The position numbers were made by a program, and so were the translations under genes. Positions 29,910 to 39,249 of a DNA stretch of 64,000 bases are shown here, piece by piece; the first letter of the stretch is position 1, and every line of letters begins with the position of its first letter. Under the pieces are notes generated by a model. The model ran no database searches. It was not told the origin of the DNA and saw nothing but the letters and a program-made list of their open reading frames with translations. Source of the DNA: Alkalimarinus sediminis (GTDB lineage Bacteria; Pseudomonadota; Gammaproteobacteria; Pseudomonadales; Oleiphilaceae); NCBI RefSeq assembly GCF_026427595.1, contig NZ_CP101527.1:2265501-2329500 (forward strand), written 5' to 3'.

Positions 29910-31039
29910 TAATACTTTTTCCAAACCACCCGGTTTACATAGTCTGTATAAGAATGAATAATTCTAACGACCTTATCAGAAACATTGGGCATACTATAAT
30001 CACTAACAGGTCTTAATAAACGTTCTTCCCCGCGAGGCTGGTTTTCCAATACCTGTAAAGCTTGCATCACACGACCAACACCCAAACCCACCATCATTAC
30101 TGAAGCCTCTTCCATCCCTTCAGGGCGTTCATGAGCCTCTCTAAGGTTTAATGCAGGGAAATTCATAATCGATGATTCTTCATTAATCGTTCCGCTATCC
30201 GACAACACCACTTTGGCATGCTTCTGTAGGTGGTTGTAATCGTGGAAACCCAACGGTTTCAACAACTGTATGTTGGGATGAAATTCCATCCCCTGTGCTT
30301 CAATACGGTTACGTGTTCGAGGGTGAGTTGAAACAATAACAGGTAAGTTATAATGTTCTGCTATGGTATTTAAAGTCTCTCCCAGTAGTGCTAGTTGTTT
30401 AGGTGAGTCTACATTCTCTTCTCTATGAGCACTAACAACAAAAAATCTACCTTCTTCTAGCTTTAAGCGACTGAGTACATCCGAGCTATCTATTTGCGGC
30501 ATATAATGATTGAGTACTTCAAACATAGGGCTGCCGGTTTTGATCACTCTATCTGCAGGTAAGCCTTCTGCAAGTAAGTATTCTCTAGCAATTGAACTAT
30601 ACGTCAGATTAATATCCGCCGTATGGTCAACAATCCTTCGATTTGTTTCTTCAGGCACTCGTTGATCAAAGCAGCGATTGCCTGCTTCCATGTGGAAAAT
30701 AGGTACTTTGCGACGTTTTGCAGGTATAGCAGAAATACAAGAGTTTGTATCTCCAAGTACTAGCATGGCTTCAGGCTCGACTTTTTCAAGCACTTCATCA
30801 ACCTTAATGATTACTTGGCCAATCGTTTCGGCTGCATTTTTACCTGCAGCATTCAGAAAATAATCAGGTTTTCGAACACCTAGATCATGGAAAAATACTT
30901 CATTAAGTTCATAGTCATAATTCTGACCGGTATGAACCAACACATGATCGCAGAACTCGTCTAATCTAGCTAATACTCGAGACAACCGGATAATTTCTGG
31001 TCGAGTTCCAACGACCGACATAACCTTTAATTTCTTCAT
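29909..31039 (-). CDS. fnlC: UDP-2-acetamido-2,6-dideoxy-L-talose 2-epimerase (UDP-L-FucNAc synthase)
   Basis: Third enzyme of UDP-L-FucNAc synthesis, inverting C2. The 376-residue non-hydrolysing epimerase has VVGTRPEIIRLSRV, HTGQNYDYELNEVFF, the HMEAGNRCFDQRVPEETNRR active-site region and SDSGTINEESSIMNFP. Its identity as FnlC/WbjD rather than WecB rests on the adjacent fnlA and fnlB. The stop overlaps the start of the next glycosyltransferase by one base. Confidence 0.9.
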   Translation of the reverse strand: MKKLKVMSVVGTRPEIIRLSRVLARLDEFCDHVLVHTGQNYDYELNEVFFHDLGVRKPDYFLNAAGKNAAETIGQVIIKVDEVLEKVEPEAMLVLGDTNSCISAIPAKRRKVPIFHMEAGNRCFDQRVPEETNRRIVDHTADINLTYSSIAREYLLAEGLPADRVIKTGSPMFEVLNHYMPQIDSSDVLSRLKLEEGRFFVVSAHREENVDSPKQLALLGETLNTIAEHYNLPVIVSTHPRTRNRIEAQGMEFHPNIQLLKPLGFHDYNHLQKHAKVVLSDSGTINEESSIMNFPALNLREAHERPEGMEEASVMMVGLGVGRVMQALQVLENQPRGEERLLRPVSDYSMPNVSDKVVRIIHSYTDYVNRVVWKKY

Positions 31040-31054
31040 CTAAAATCTCTTACC

Positions 31055-32161
31055 CTAAAGTGGCTTAGCTATCGTGTCCGGAGCATTTCTATCAAAAATT
31101 TCATTTGCCCATAGCATTACGACTAACTCGTCGTCACCGACATTCGTAATATCATGTGACCAACCTGGAACCGTCTCAACGATCTGAGGTTTATCTGATG
31201 ACGTATTCAATTGATAGCACTCACCAGTGATAATGTGCTCAAACTTGAAGAGTGCACGACCCTTAATGACTAAAAACTTCTCGTTTTTAGAGTGATGGTA
31301 GTGACCGCCACGAGTAATACCTGGATGCGCAGTAAAAAATGAAAACTGCCCTGCCTCTTTAGTTTTAAGCATCTCACAAAAAACACCACGCTCATCACCA
31401 TAACTTGGCACACTATAAGTGAACTGTTCTGGAGAAAGGTAACTCAAATACGTTGAATATAAAGCTCGTGTTAGACCCACACCTACATTTTCAGTTATCA
31501 ATGAATCCCTGCTCTGTTTAAAAGACCTCAATAACTCAGCAACCTCACCTACTGTGCTGCTATATTCAGGCTCTACTGAGGGATAACCAGAATTTTTGCC
31601 TGAGTCCAATAGAGAAATCAGTTCATTACAAACATCATCAATATACACTAACGTCACTGGCGAAGAGGGGTCATGGATATCTACGCTTAGCCCGTTAGCT
31701 ATATTGTGACAAAACGTCGCTACAAAGGAGTTGTAGTTTGGTTTACACCATTTTCCAAACACGTTAGGAAACCGGTAGATATAATAATTCGCCCCTGTTT
31801 CGTTTCCGTAGGTTTGAATCGCTAATTCAGCTTCGGCTTTACTTTTTCCATATGGGTTATCTTTTTCTGCTTGACTTGAAGAGCTCAATACGATTGGCGT
31901 ATTTTTTCCTGTTGCCTGTAACTCAGAAACGATCCACTTGGTTAAGTCTGTGTTGCCCTCACGAAACTCTTTTTCTTCTAAAGGCCTATTAATTCCAGCA
32001 AGATGAAAGACAAAATCAGTCTCTTGTAAAAGCGTTGAAAATTCATCTTTGGTTGTCTGCCTACCCACTTTAACTGGTTGATGGCCTATTTCTTTAAGCC
32101 GTACACATAGATTTTTTCCTATAAATCCATCTGCACCGGTAACTAAAACATTCATATTCAA
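31055..32161 (-). CDS. fnlB: UDP-2-acetamido-2,6-dideoxy-hexulose reductase/epimerase (FnlB/WbjC/CapF)
   Basis: Bifunctional enzyme: C3 epimerisation followed by C4 reduction to UDP-L-talose derivative (UDP-6-deoxy-L-TalNAc). The 368 residues combine an N-terminal SDR domain (VTGADGFIGKNLCVRL, SSSSQAEKDNPYGKSKAEAE) with a C-terminal zinc cupin (TRGGHYHHSKNEKFLVIKG), the CapF architecture. It overlaps fnlA by 4 bp, so the three fnl genes form a tightly coupled unit. Confidence 0.93.
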   Translation of the reverse strand: MNMNVLVTGADGFIGKNLCVRLKEIGHQPVKVGRQTTKDEFSTLLQETDFVFHLAGINRPLEEKEFREGNTDLTKWIVSELQATGKNTPIVLSSSSQAEKDNPYGKSKAEAELAIQTYGNETGANYYIYRFPNVFGKWCKPNYNSFVATFCHNIANGLSVDIHDPSSPVTLVYIDDVCNELISLLDSGKNSGYPSVEPEYSSTVGEVAELLRSFKQSRDSLITENVGVGLTRALYSTYLSYLSPEQFTYSVPSYGDERGVFCEMLKTKEAGQFSFFTAHPGITRGGHYHHSKNEKFLVIKGRALFKFEHIITGECYQLNTSSDKPQIVETVPGWSHDITNVGDDELVVMLWANEIFDRNAPDTIAKPL

Positions 32162-33192
32162 GTATCCAATTCGAATTCTTCACCAGCGATCATTGCTCGT
32201 ATGAAAGCCAACTTTAGCAACAGCTTTTTCATGCCTTCTACATCTAGACGATCTGTATTGTGTGAATTGTAATCTTCAACTTCTGAAATACGGGTATCGC
32301 CATCCTCTACAAACTTCCCATAATTCAGGTCACGTAGATCAGGAGGGACACGAAAGTATTCGCCCATATCTTCTGCGGCAACCATTTCTTCACGGCTCAA
32401 CAGTGCTTCAAATAATTTTTCACCATGTCTCGTACCGATAACATTAACTGGGTGGTCAGGGACTTCTAACAGTTCCTTCAGCGCTAATGTCAACGTTTCT
32501 ATCGTTGCGGCAGGCGCTTTCTGAACAAAAATATCCCCATTGGAACCGTGTTCAAATGCATATAGAACTAGGTCTACCGCATCCTCCAATGTCATCATAA
32601 AACGAGTCATATTGGGGTCAGTGATTGTTAAAGATTTTCCCTTCTTAATTAAATCAACAAACAAAGGAATCACTGAACCACGTGACGCCATCACATTTCC
32701 GTAACGAGTGCCGCAGATTACAGTTTTGGTTTCATCAACATTCCTAGACTTTGCCACCATGACTTTTTCCATCATGGCTTTAGAAATACCCATAGCATTG
32801 ATTGGGTAAACGGCTTTATCGGTACTTAGGCAAATAACTCGTTTAACTTCATTGGCGATAGCTGCTTCCAATACATTTTCAGTACCTAAAACGTTCGTTT
32901 TAACCGCTTCCATGGGATGGAATTCACAAGAAGGCACTTGTTTTAACGCAGCTGCATGATAGATGAAATCTACTCCGCGCGTAGCCGATAATACACTATT
33001 GTAATCACGGACATCGCCAATATAAAATTTAAGCTTTGGGCTGTTGTACTTTTGCCGCATATCATCTTGTTTTTTTTCGTCACGGCTAAATATACGAATT
33101 TCTGCAATATCAGTATCAAGGAATCTTTTAAGAACTGCGTTACCAAATGAGCCAGTTCCACCGGTAATTAATAAAACTTTATTTTTAAACAT
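32158..33192 (-). CDS. fnlA: UDP-GlcNAc 4,6-dehydratase, 5-inverting (FnlA/WbjB/CapE)
   Basis: First step towards UDP-L-FucNAc: dehydration of UDP-GlcNAc with C5 inversion (and C3 epimerisation in some homologues). The 344-residue soluble SDR has ITGGTGSFGNAVLKRFL, IYHAAALKQVPSCEFHP and the MxxxK signature STDKAVYPINAMGISK. Its C-terminus (RGMKKLLLKL-type, DVEGMKKLLLKLAFI) is that of CapE/WbjB. Confidence 0.93.
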   Translation of the reverse strand: MFKNKVLLITGGTGSFGNAVLKRFLDTDIAEIRIFSRDEKKQDDMRQKYNSPKLKFYIGDVRDYNSVLSATRGVDFIYHAAALKQVPSCEFHPMEAVKTNVLGTENVLEAAIANEVKRVICLSTDKAVYPINAMGISKAMMEKVMVAKSRNVDETKTVICGTRYGNVMASRGSVIPLFVDLIKKGKSLTITDPNMTRFMMTLEDAVDLVLYAFEHGSNGDIFVQKAPAATIETLTLALKELLEVPDHPVNVIGTRHGEKLFEALLSREEMVAAEDMGEYFRVPPDLRDLNYGKFVEDGDTRISEVEDYNSHNTDRLDVEGMKKLLLKLAFIRAMIAGEEFELDT

Positions 33193-33207
33193 ATATTACC
33201 TTAACTT

Positions 33208-33993
33208 TTAATTATCCATAGCATCACGGCAGAGTGCTAACTTTTGTATTGGTAGTGGGTAGTTGATGAGAACTGCTCTATATTTACCTTTAAACACAAA
33301 TAAACTTCCGACGGCAGCACCAACTACACCCAAACGTCGAATCAGCTGGCTAATATGGTCTAAATTTCCAGCTCCACCAAGAAATGTAACGGGTACATTT
33401 AACTCACGCTTAAACTCAGCAGCATAATCGATATCATAACCCTGCATCATTCCATCTTGATCTACAAAGTTTATTACAACTTCGCCAGCGCCAGCTTCTT
33501 GAAGTCGGCGTGCTAGCGTAATAGGGTCTTCTTTGATGGATCTAGTTGCATTGTGTGTACAAACTTCATAGCCTTTAGAGAACAAGCCTTTTTTCTTTCT
33601 GATATCCAGAACAACTACTACAGATTGTTTGCCTACTGCAGCCGCCATATCTCGAAGGAGATCTGGATTTTCAATTGCTGCAGAACTTACAGCAACCTTT
33701 TCAACACCCATATCAACGATTCTAGCGGCCTGATCTGCATGAGTAACACCACCCCCATAGCAAAGCGGCATGCGGCACTCAGCAGCTAATTTTTCGATTA
33801 GCCTAAAATCTGGTTCAACACATTTAACCGACGCATCGATATCTAGTACCATCAACTCATCGGCTTCTTTTTCATTAAAAATTTTTACTGCATTGATAGG
33901 ATCACCAACATACTTGGGATCTTTGAAATTCTGTGTTTTAACCAAACCACCATCATGTACTAGCAGACAAGGAATTATTCGTGCACGTAACAT
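33208..33993 (-). CDS. HisF-like ammonia-channel subunit of a sugar amidotransferase (HisF2/WbuZ type)
   Basis: A 261-residue (beta-alpha)8 barrel related to imidazole glycerol-phosphate synthase. The ATG at 33993 (MLRARIIPCLLVHDGGLVKT) overlaps the HisH-like stop as TAATG. The general acid/base Asp11 of true HisF (PCLDV) is Leu11 here (PCLLV), while the second aspartate (VVVLDIRKK) remains. With a HisH-like and a WbpG-like neighbour, it probably relays ammonia for acetamidino-sugar formation, as described for the HisH2/HisF2/WbpG set of P. aeruginosa, rather than making histidine. Confidence 0.88.
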   Translation of the reverse strand: MLRARIIPCLLVHDGGLVKTQNFKDPKYVGDPINAVKIFNEKEADELMVLDIDASVKCVEPDFRLIEKLAAECRMPLCYGGGVTHADQAARIVDMGVEKVAVSSAAIENPDLLRDMAAAVGKQSVVVVLDIRKKKGLFSKGYEVCTHNATRSIKEDPITLARRLQEAGAGEVVINFVDQDGMMQGYDIDYAAEFKRELNVPVTFLGGAGNLDHISQLIRRLGVVGAAVGSLFVFKGKYRAVLINYPLPIQKLALCRDAMDN

Positions 33994-34613
33994 TAACCAA
34001 ACTCCGCAAAATTTTTGAGGAGCTGCGCGCCCCAGTGATGGCTTTTTTCTGGATGGCACTGAATGCCGTGTATATGCCCACTAGAAACAACTGCATCAAA
34101 ATCTAAACCATAAAAAGCCGATGCAGCAACACTATTCTTATCATCAGCATCAAAATAAAAAGAATGAAGAAAATAAAATTGTGGATCGTCATCAAAACCT
34201 GATTTAAATAACCGAGAACTAGGCTTAGTTCTCAACGTATTCCACCCCATATGAGGCATAGGTAGGTTTGAGACTAAAGAGTTTTCAGATAATGATCTCA
34301 CCCTTCCAGGGATCCAACCCAGTCCAGGTAACCCCCCCTCATCAGAGCCATCTGACAGCATTTGCATACCAACACAAATACCAATTATCGGAACAGACTC
34401 TTGTTTTACCAACCGCTCCAATTCTGAACGTAAGCCAGAATCATTTAAACGCTGCATAGCATGATCAAAATGCCCAACACCCGGTAAAATTAAACGAGTA
34501 GCATCTTGTAACTCTTCTGGTGTACTCGCTCTTGCAGCAGCAATTCCTTGACGCTTAAATAAAGTCAAAAAAGCTTGGATATTGCCAACTCCATAATCAA
34601 TGATACGTATCAA
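33993..34613 (-). CDS. HisH-like glutamine amidotransferase subunit
   Basis: Class I glutaminase of 206 residues supplying ammonia to its HisF-like partner. The TTG at 34613 is chosen as start because it makes a TTGA overlap with the upstream amidotransferase stop and puts IRIIDYGVGNIQAF at the N-terminus, as in all HisH proteins. An in-frame ATG at 34643 is the alternative. The nucleophile Cys80 is in GICVGMQML and the catalytic His-x-Glu in IQCHPEKSHHWG. Confidence 0.88.
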   Translation of the reverse strand: MIRIIDYGVGNIQAFLTLFKRQGIAAARASTPEELQDATRLILPGVGHFDHAMQRLNDSGLRSELERLVKQESVPIIGICVGMQMLSDGSDEGGLPGLGWIPGRVRSLSENSLVSNLPMPHMGWNTLRTKPSSRLFKSGFDDDPQFYFLHSFYFDADDKNSVAASAFYGLDFDAVVSSGHIHGIQCHPEKSHHWGAQLLKNFAEFG

Positions 34614-35743
34614 CGGAAATACCTCTTCTCTAGTCCCGTCCAACGTAAAATATTGGCACCCAGCCCGATCAACCAGCGCTTGTTTTTATAATCACGATAA
34701 GTTTTTTTAGGGCTATCAAACAGTTGATGAAGCTCATCGACCGTCAGCCCGAGTTTATGCGCCACATATTCAAACTCCTGCTCTAGAAAGTGCTCATCCA
34801 TTTCTGGGCGTGAGATTCTGTCCAGTGCTTCATCGCGAGTCATTTGCCCAGTCATAATGAGGCTTGAGAAATGAGCGCGTCGTTTTTCAAATCCAAAACG
34901 GCGCGGCAACCAGTAATCCTCATAAAAACGGGTGAATCGAGATTCATGGTGTTTATGCTTAAATCGTTTCCAGCCGTACAGTTGTTCTAATTCATCTTCA
35001 GCATCTTTCTTGCCAAAAGGTACGAGGTTAAGAGGATGATGTACTTTCATGCCCAGAATTTTTTGGTACCATAATTTGTAAACCAAAATATCAGTAAGTG
35101 GAAAAGTTTTCAGCTCCCCCTCCCCGAATTTTCTCCAGATATCACCAAACAATTTTTTATCAATTCCTAGATAACCGCCCCACTCTTCTGGCTCACGGCA
35201 ACACTCGGTTGAGAAATTAGAACCCGTTATAATATGCTTGATGCCATGTTTACGCGCAAATTGATACAAGCCGGAAAAAAATGAAGCATCCTGAACAAGA
35301 TCTTGATCTGGAATACCCGAGCGCAAGAACGCTTTTTGAAGGCGTTTCATCTCTTCCCAATTAACAACTTCTGTATATAAATCAAGCCCTAGCCCATCAA
35401 CTAACTTCTCTATATTTCCAACAGCCTGATCAGTATTCCAACCGGCATCAACATGAAATAAAAGTGGCTTTAAGCCCATTTTTTTTACAGCGATATGGGC
35501 TGCATAAGAACTATCTAAACCACCGGACAATCCAATAATACAATCAAAATCGATGCCTTTAGAGTCTTTGCGAATAGTATTGGCCATACTTTGTAAGTCA
35601 GCAGCCCCTTTTTCGTCGGTATTCCAGTTAGGTTGGATAGCCAGCTCAAAGTTATTACAATAATTACAAACACCTTTATTATCAAAAATAATATTAGGGT
35701 CTGAATTATCCATTATACAAGTTCTACAAGTCATGTTTTCCAT
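34610..35743 (-). CDS. N-acetyl sugar amidotransferase (WbpG/PseA-like)
   Basis: PP-loop ATP-dependent enzyme converting a sugar N-acetyl into an N-acetamidino group. The 377 residues have two N-terminal CxxC pairs (C6/C9, C26/C29) and the ATP-binding SGGLDSSYAAH at 73-83. HGIKHIITGSNFSTEC lies in the middle. HisH/HisF-like subunits follow immediately and overlap. Candidate acceptors are a 2,3-diamino sugar or, given the legionaminate genes upstream, the 5-N-acetyl of legionaminic acid; this is inference. Confidence 0.87.
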   Translation of the reverse strand: MENMTCRTCIMDNSDPNIIFDNKGVCNYCNNFELAIQPNWNTDEKGAADLQSMANTIRKDSKGIDFDCIIGLSGGLDSSYAAHIAVKKMGLKPLLFHVDAGWNTDQAVGNIEKLVDGLGLDLYTEVVNWEEMKRLQKAFLRSGIPDQDLVQDASFFSGLYQFARKHGIKHIITGSNFSTECCREPEEWGGYLGIDKKLFGDIWRKFGEGELKTFPLTDILVYKLWYQKILGMKVHHPLNLVPFGKKDAEDELEQLYGWKRFKHKHHESRFTRFYEDYWLPRRFGFEKRRAHFSSLIMTGQMTRDEALDRISRPEMDEHFLEQEFEYVAHKLGLTVDELHQLFDSPKKTYRDYKNKRWLIGLGANILRWTGLEKRYFR

Positions 35744-36858
35744 TTAAATTCCAGTGAAGCTTTGTATTGATATAAATTTCTAAAGTACATAAAAAATATT
35801 AAATAATAAAAAAGGTCCAAAGCAGTTGGAAAAAGTATAGGTTCAGACAAAGAACGTAATAATAAAATTGAAGTAAAAGAGAGGAAAACCAAAGAATCAA
35901 TTAGCCTTTTAGTATAAAAAATAAATAAAAGAGGAGACAATATAATTGCTAATGTGTAAAACAGACCTAAATATGCATGAGACCTGATAAATGATATATG
36001 AGGATTCCCTTCATAAAGAGAGGATATTACCGTCCCTTGATACTCACCGCCAATCAACACCTGCCACCAACTCATTAGAGAAACATATTCATACAAAATC
36101 CTATTTCGATATGGGTCATTAAGTCCTTGTAACGCTTTGGTTCTGGCCTCAAGATAACCTACAAAAACATCAATATTTATAACTACAAACAGGAACAACA
36201 CAATAAAAACCACAAGAACCATGCTGACAGAGCGATATCGTCTAGTCATAAAATCAATATAAAAATTTAGCGATACCGAACAAAGCATAATTAACACAGC
36301 TGTATAAATAGAGCCTCTGCCAATTCCAAAAATCGCAATAAGAATTGTAAACAGAACGGCTACTACCGGTAAGCGTTTGTTAACGATATAGTATGTCAAC
36401 GAATAAACAATCTGCAAAACTATTAAATATGATGGTATACCATTTGTACTCGATCCCTCCACTAGTCCACTAAAAGGCTCTGACAAATCTCGATTATAAT
36501 AATAAACAATTAATGAAAAAGTCACAAAAGACCAAAAAAGACTACCGAATATTAACAGCAATCTCTTTATATCTAAATTAGAAACTATATTTGAAGCCAA
36601 TATCAACAACAATGTCATAGAATAGTAGAAAACATGACTAAATCCATGCTGAAAAGATACTATCACTGGAAAGACAAAGATTGAGTAGAAAGATATTAAG
36701 AGTAGAGTATTACTCGACATTCCCTTATTTAAATTAGCAAAAACGAATAACGCTAATAAAAACAATATTAGAATAAATCCAAATGTAGATTGAAGAAGAA
36801 AAACATATGGTATGGCGAATATAATAATAAAAGCAAATGTATCTGTTTTAATAAACAT
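35731..36858 (-). CDS. wzy: Polytopic membrane protein, probable O-antigen polymerase Wzy
   Basis: A 375-residue protein with about ten hydrophobic segments and a larger polar loop (about 235-290, with EARTKALQGLNDPYRNRILYEY), typical of Wzy. It lies inside the polysaccharide cluster, has markedly AT-rich sequence, and no other polymerase candidate exists in the window. Sequence conservation among Wzy proteins is low, so the call rests on topology and context. The 3' end overlaps the amidotransferase start by 13 bp. Confidence 0.75.
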   Translation of the reverse strand: MFIKTDTFAFIIIFAIPYVFLLQSTFGFILILFLLALFVFANLNKGMSSNTLLLISFYSIFVFPVIVSFQHGFSHVFYYSMTLLLILASNIVSNLDIKRLLLIFGSLFWSFVTFSLIVYYYNRDLSEPFSGLVEGSSTNGIPSYLIVLQIVYSLTYYIVNKRLPVVAVLFTILIAIFGIGRGSIYTAVLIMLCSVSLNFYIDFMTRRYRSVSMVLVVFIVLFLFVVINIDVFVGYLEARTKALQGLNDPYRNRILYEYVSLMSWWQVLIGGEYQGTVISSLYEGNPHISFIRSHAYLGLFYTLAIILSPLLFIFYTKRLIDSLVFLSFTSILLLRSLSEPILFPTALDLFYYLIFFMYFRNLYQYKASLEFKWKT

Positions 36859-37121
36859 TTATAGTTGTACCTAAAAAACTGCACGGCATTATTGCCATCC
36901 CTGACAAAATAGAGCTACCTTATTAAAGCGGTTGATATAATCAACAACGTAAAGATAAATTGACAGTAAACATAAAGGTGTAAGAACATATATACGTAAT
37001 TATAGAGAACAACTTATGGAAATAATTAGCGTTAAATCGCCCTGAAACAATTAAATTTATAAAAATTAAATAATTTAAGCTAAAAACACTCCTATTATAA
37101 AACATTAAGCACTCATACTCA

Positions 37122-37739
37122 TTATTTATTATTTTTCATGAAGTCTATGACCTGTTCTGGCTCTCTACACATCGCTGCAAATCTTTCGATATCATCATCA
37201 TCCAGTTCCCACCACTTTGATTCTATTAAAAACTCAATTGTGGTTGCTTCGAACCTATATTTTATTAATTTAGCAGGATTACCTACAACAACCCCGTACG
37301 GAGGTACTGCTTTAGTGACGACAGCCCCAGCACCAACTACAGCACCATCACCAATTCTAACTCCAGGGAGAACTATTGCATTTCTCCCTATCCACACATC
37401 ACTACCTATTTCCACCCGTTCAAGCAAAGGCAACTCATACTCAGTAAATTTTTTCTTTATACTATCCCTACCTTTATAAAAAACGGGAGACATTCCTAGC
37501 CACTCCATAGGATGTCTAGCACCTCCAATAATCACACCACTTGCTATTGAAGTAAAACTTCCAATATCTGCATAATAGATGTCACAATCATAGCCACAAA
37601 AGCTATGTTTTTTCATACTAGATAACACAAAACTACTTCCAGATTCAATTTTCGATGTAGTATGCACCAAAGATTGAGAAATAGATGAAAATCTTAATTT
37701 TTTGATAATTTTAGATATATAGTATTGAATTTTAAACAT
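37122..37739 (-). CDS. CatB-type hexapeptide O-acetyltransferase
   Basis: A 205-residue left-handed beta-helix acetyltransferase. Hexad turns are seen in [20 protein letters not shown] and [19 protein letters not shown], followed by [20 protein letters not shown] and [11 protein letters not shown], the standard VatD/CatB ending. It probably O-acetylates a sugar of the polymer. Acceptor unknown. It starts 4 bp after the upstream DUF115/GT42-like gene; the 263-nt AT-rich gap downstream (36859-37121) shows no gene. Confidence 0.85.
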   Translation of the reverse strand: MFKIQYYISKIIKKLRFSSISQSLVHTTSKIESGSSFVLSSMKKHSFCGYDCDIYYADIGSFTSIASGVIIGGARHPMEWLGMSPVFYKGRDSIKKKFTEYELPLLERVEIGSDVWIGRNAIVLPGVRIGDGAVVGAGAVVTKAVPPYGVVVGNPAKLIKYRFEATTIEFLIESKWWELDDDDIERFAAMCREPEQVIDFMKNNK

Positions 37740-37743
37740 AAAA

Positions 37744-38535
37744 CTACCAATCTATTTTTTTATATGAAACTCTAGGATATGCATCAAGAAGACTACCATC
37801 CGTGATATTTATAATTTTAACCCCGTTTTTCTTTGCCTCCTTAGCTAGTAAATAATGGAATTCAGTTGTAATGTGATAGAATTTTAGAAAGTATGCCAAA
37901 TTCAACCCACTTTCTTTTAAATCATCATCATCATAACAATGACCTATACCATTTGTACTGAAAGCGTTGTAGTCACAACCGACAAGATATATCTCTTTAA
38001 ACCCCATAAACATTGCGGCCGCTATAGAGTAACTTACGACATTCATCAAGGCACTGCTATTACCACAAAGATCAAGCCTCACATTATTCACAGGGTAATT
38101 TTTAGCATGAAGGAACATATGATGATCATTTAAAAGATCTTTTGCACGATAGTCCGTTATAAATACAGGCTTACCAATGTCGTATTTATTACAAATTTCT
38201 GAAAAGGTATTACTATATTCACCCCAAAAGTAGTCATCCATAAGGACATAATAATTTGGTTTTACCTTGTTAAAAACCTCAGATTTATATAAAAAATTTA
38301 CACCGAAGCAGTATTCCTTTGACATTAAATTAAAGAGTTCATCAGGAACTGATTTCAAAGATGGGCCTGTCCCTACTATAAAGCAACGCCCACCAGTTTC
38401 TTTACGGATAAACCTCGCGTTACCAGCAGTAACTTTTCTAATATCACGCTTCAAGAAAAATAAAACATCTGCCACCGTGTTATAGGTGGCATACAACCAG
38501 TCATCAATTTTATTTTTAACATCAAACTTGCTCAT
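37744..38535 (-). CDS. Putative nonulosonic-acid glycosyltransferase (GT42/DUF115-like)
   Basis: A 263-residue protein with [18 protein letters not shown] near residue 50, then [12 protein letters not shown], a central [20 protein letters not shown] and [13 protein letters not shown]. The C-terminus is [19 protein letters not shown]. The G-x-GPSL start, EIYL-x-G-x-D-Y motif and C-terminal N-x-x-x-x-SLL are shared by Campylobacter Cst-type sialyltransferases (GT42) and DUF115/MptE-like proteins. Located directly after the CMP-legionaminate synthetase gene, it is the best candidate for transferring the nonulosonic acid. Confidence 0.6.
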   Translation of the reverse strand: MSKFDVKNKIDDWLYATYNTVADVLFFLKRDIRKVTAGNARFIRKETGGRCFIVGTGPSLKSVPDELFNLMSKEYCFGVNFLYKSEVFNKVKPNYYVLMDDYFWGEYSNTFSEICNKYDIGKPVFITDYRAKDLLNDHHMFLHAKNYPVNNVRLDLCGNSSALMNVVSYSIAAAMFMGFKEIYLVGCDYNAFSTNGIGHCYDDDDLKESGLNLAYFLKFYHITTEFHYLLAKEAKKNGVKIINITDGSLLDAYPRVSYKKIDW

Positions 38536-38544
38536 TACCCCTTC

Positions 38545-39249
38545 TTAACCTCCATTAGTTTCCATCATAAGTCTGGCATACTTAAAATCACTAAGATCAT
38601 CAATATCAACTGACTTATCTTTTGGCATAACATAAGCGTATACATTGCTTGAAAAAATCGATCCCGAAGTCTTCACATGCTGATAATCAATAACATAAAT
38701 TGCACCATTTAATCGATATTCCTTTGCATACTCCTGAGAACGTTTGCCGGTAAAATCTATATTCGTAAGAACATCATCCTCATTCAAACTGCCTACCCAC
38801 GCTGTAGGGTGTTCGACTTCACAAACGCTTACTACAGTATCTTGACTATCTTTTTTATTATATAAATCTATCGCAGCCCGAATATTTTCTGCATTTCTTA
38901 ATGGTGAAGTTGGCTGCAATAAAACTATAGTTTCGGGTGCATACTGAATAGATTTAGAATAAAGACATGCATCTTTAATAACATCGATTGTTGCAGCCGT
39001 GTCTGTAGCAAGCGCAGCAGGGCGCTTATAGGCTATAACACCATCTTTTTTATACTGATGCACAACTGACAAAATCTCATCATCATCGCTAGTTACAATA
39101 ATTTTTGCATTTAAACTAGACTCTAATGCAGCTTCGATAGTCCAGCAAATAAGTGGCTTACCAGTAAGTGGTAATACATTCTTTCTCGGTAAGCGCTTAC
39201 TACCGCCTCGAGCTGGAATTACAATGAGAATTTTTTTATCATTTAGCAT
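38545..39249 (-). CDS. legF: CMP-legionaminic acid synthetase (NeuA/LegF-like)
   Basis: Activates the nine-carbon sugar with CTP to CMP-nonulosonate. The 234 residues start with VIPARGGSKRLPRKNVLPL (nucleotide-binding), and contain LLQPTSPLRNAENI and the KxxEYRLNGAIYV region. LegF versus PseF/NeuA specificity is assigned from the surrounding leg genes. The start overlaps the PtmE-like gene by 7 bp. Confidence 0.87.
   Translation of the reverse strand: MLNDKKILIVIPARGGSKRLPRKNVLPLTGKPLICWTIEAALESSLNAKIIVTSDDDEILSVVHQYKKDGVIAYKRPAALATDTAATIDVIKDACLYSKSIQYAPETIVLLQPTSPLRNAENIRAAIDLYNKKDSQDTVVSVCEVEHPTAWVGSLNEDDVLTNIDFTGKRSQEYAKEYRLNGAIYVIDYQHVKTSGSIFSSNVYAYVMPKDKSVDIDDLSDFKYARLMMETNGG

Noticed and set aside
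33208-34613. Histidine biosynthesis hisH-hisF
   Set aside because: HisF Asp11 is Leu and the genes overlap a WbpG-like sugar amidotransferase inside a polysaccharide cluster.
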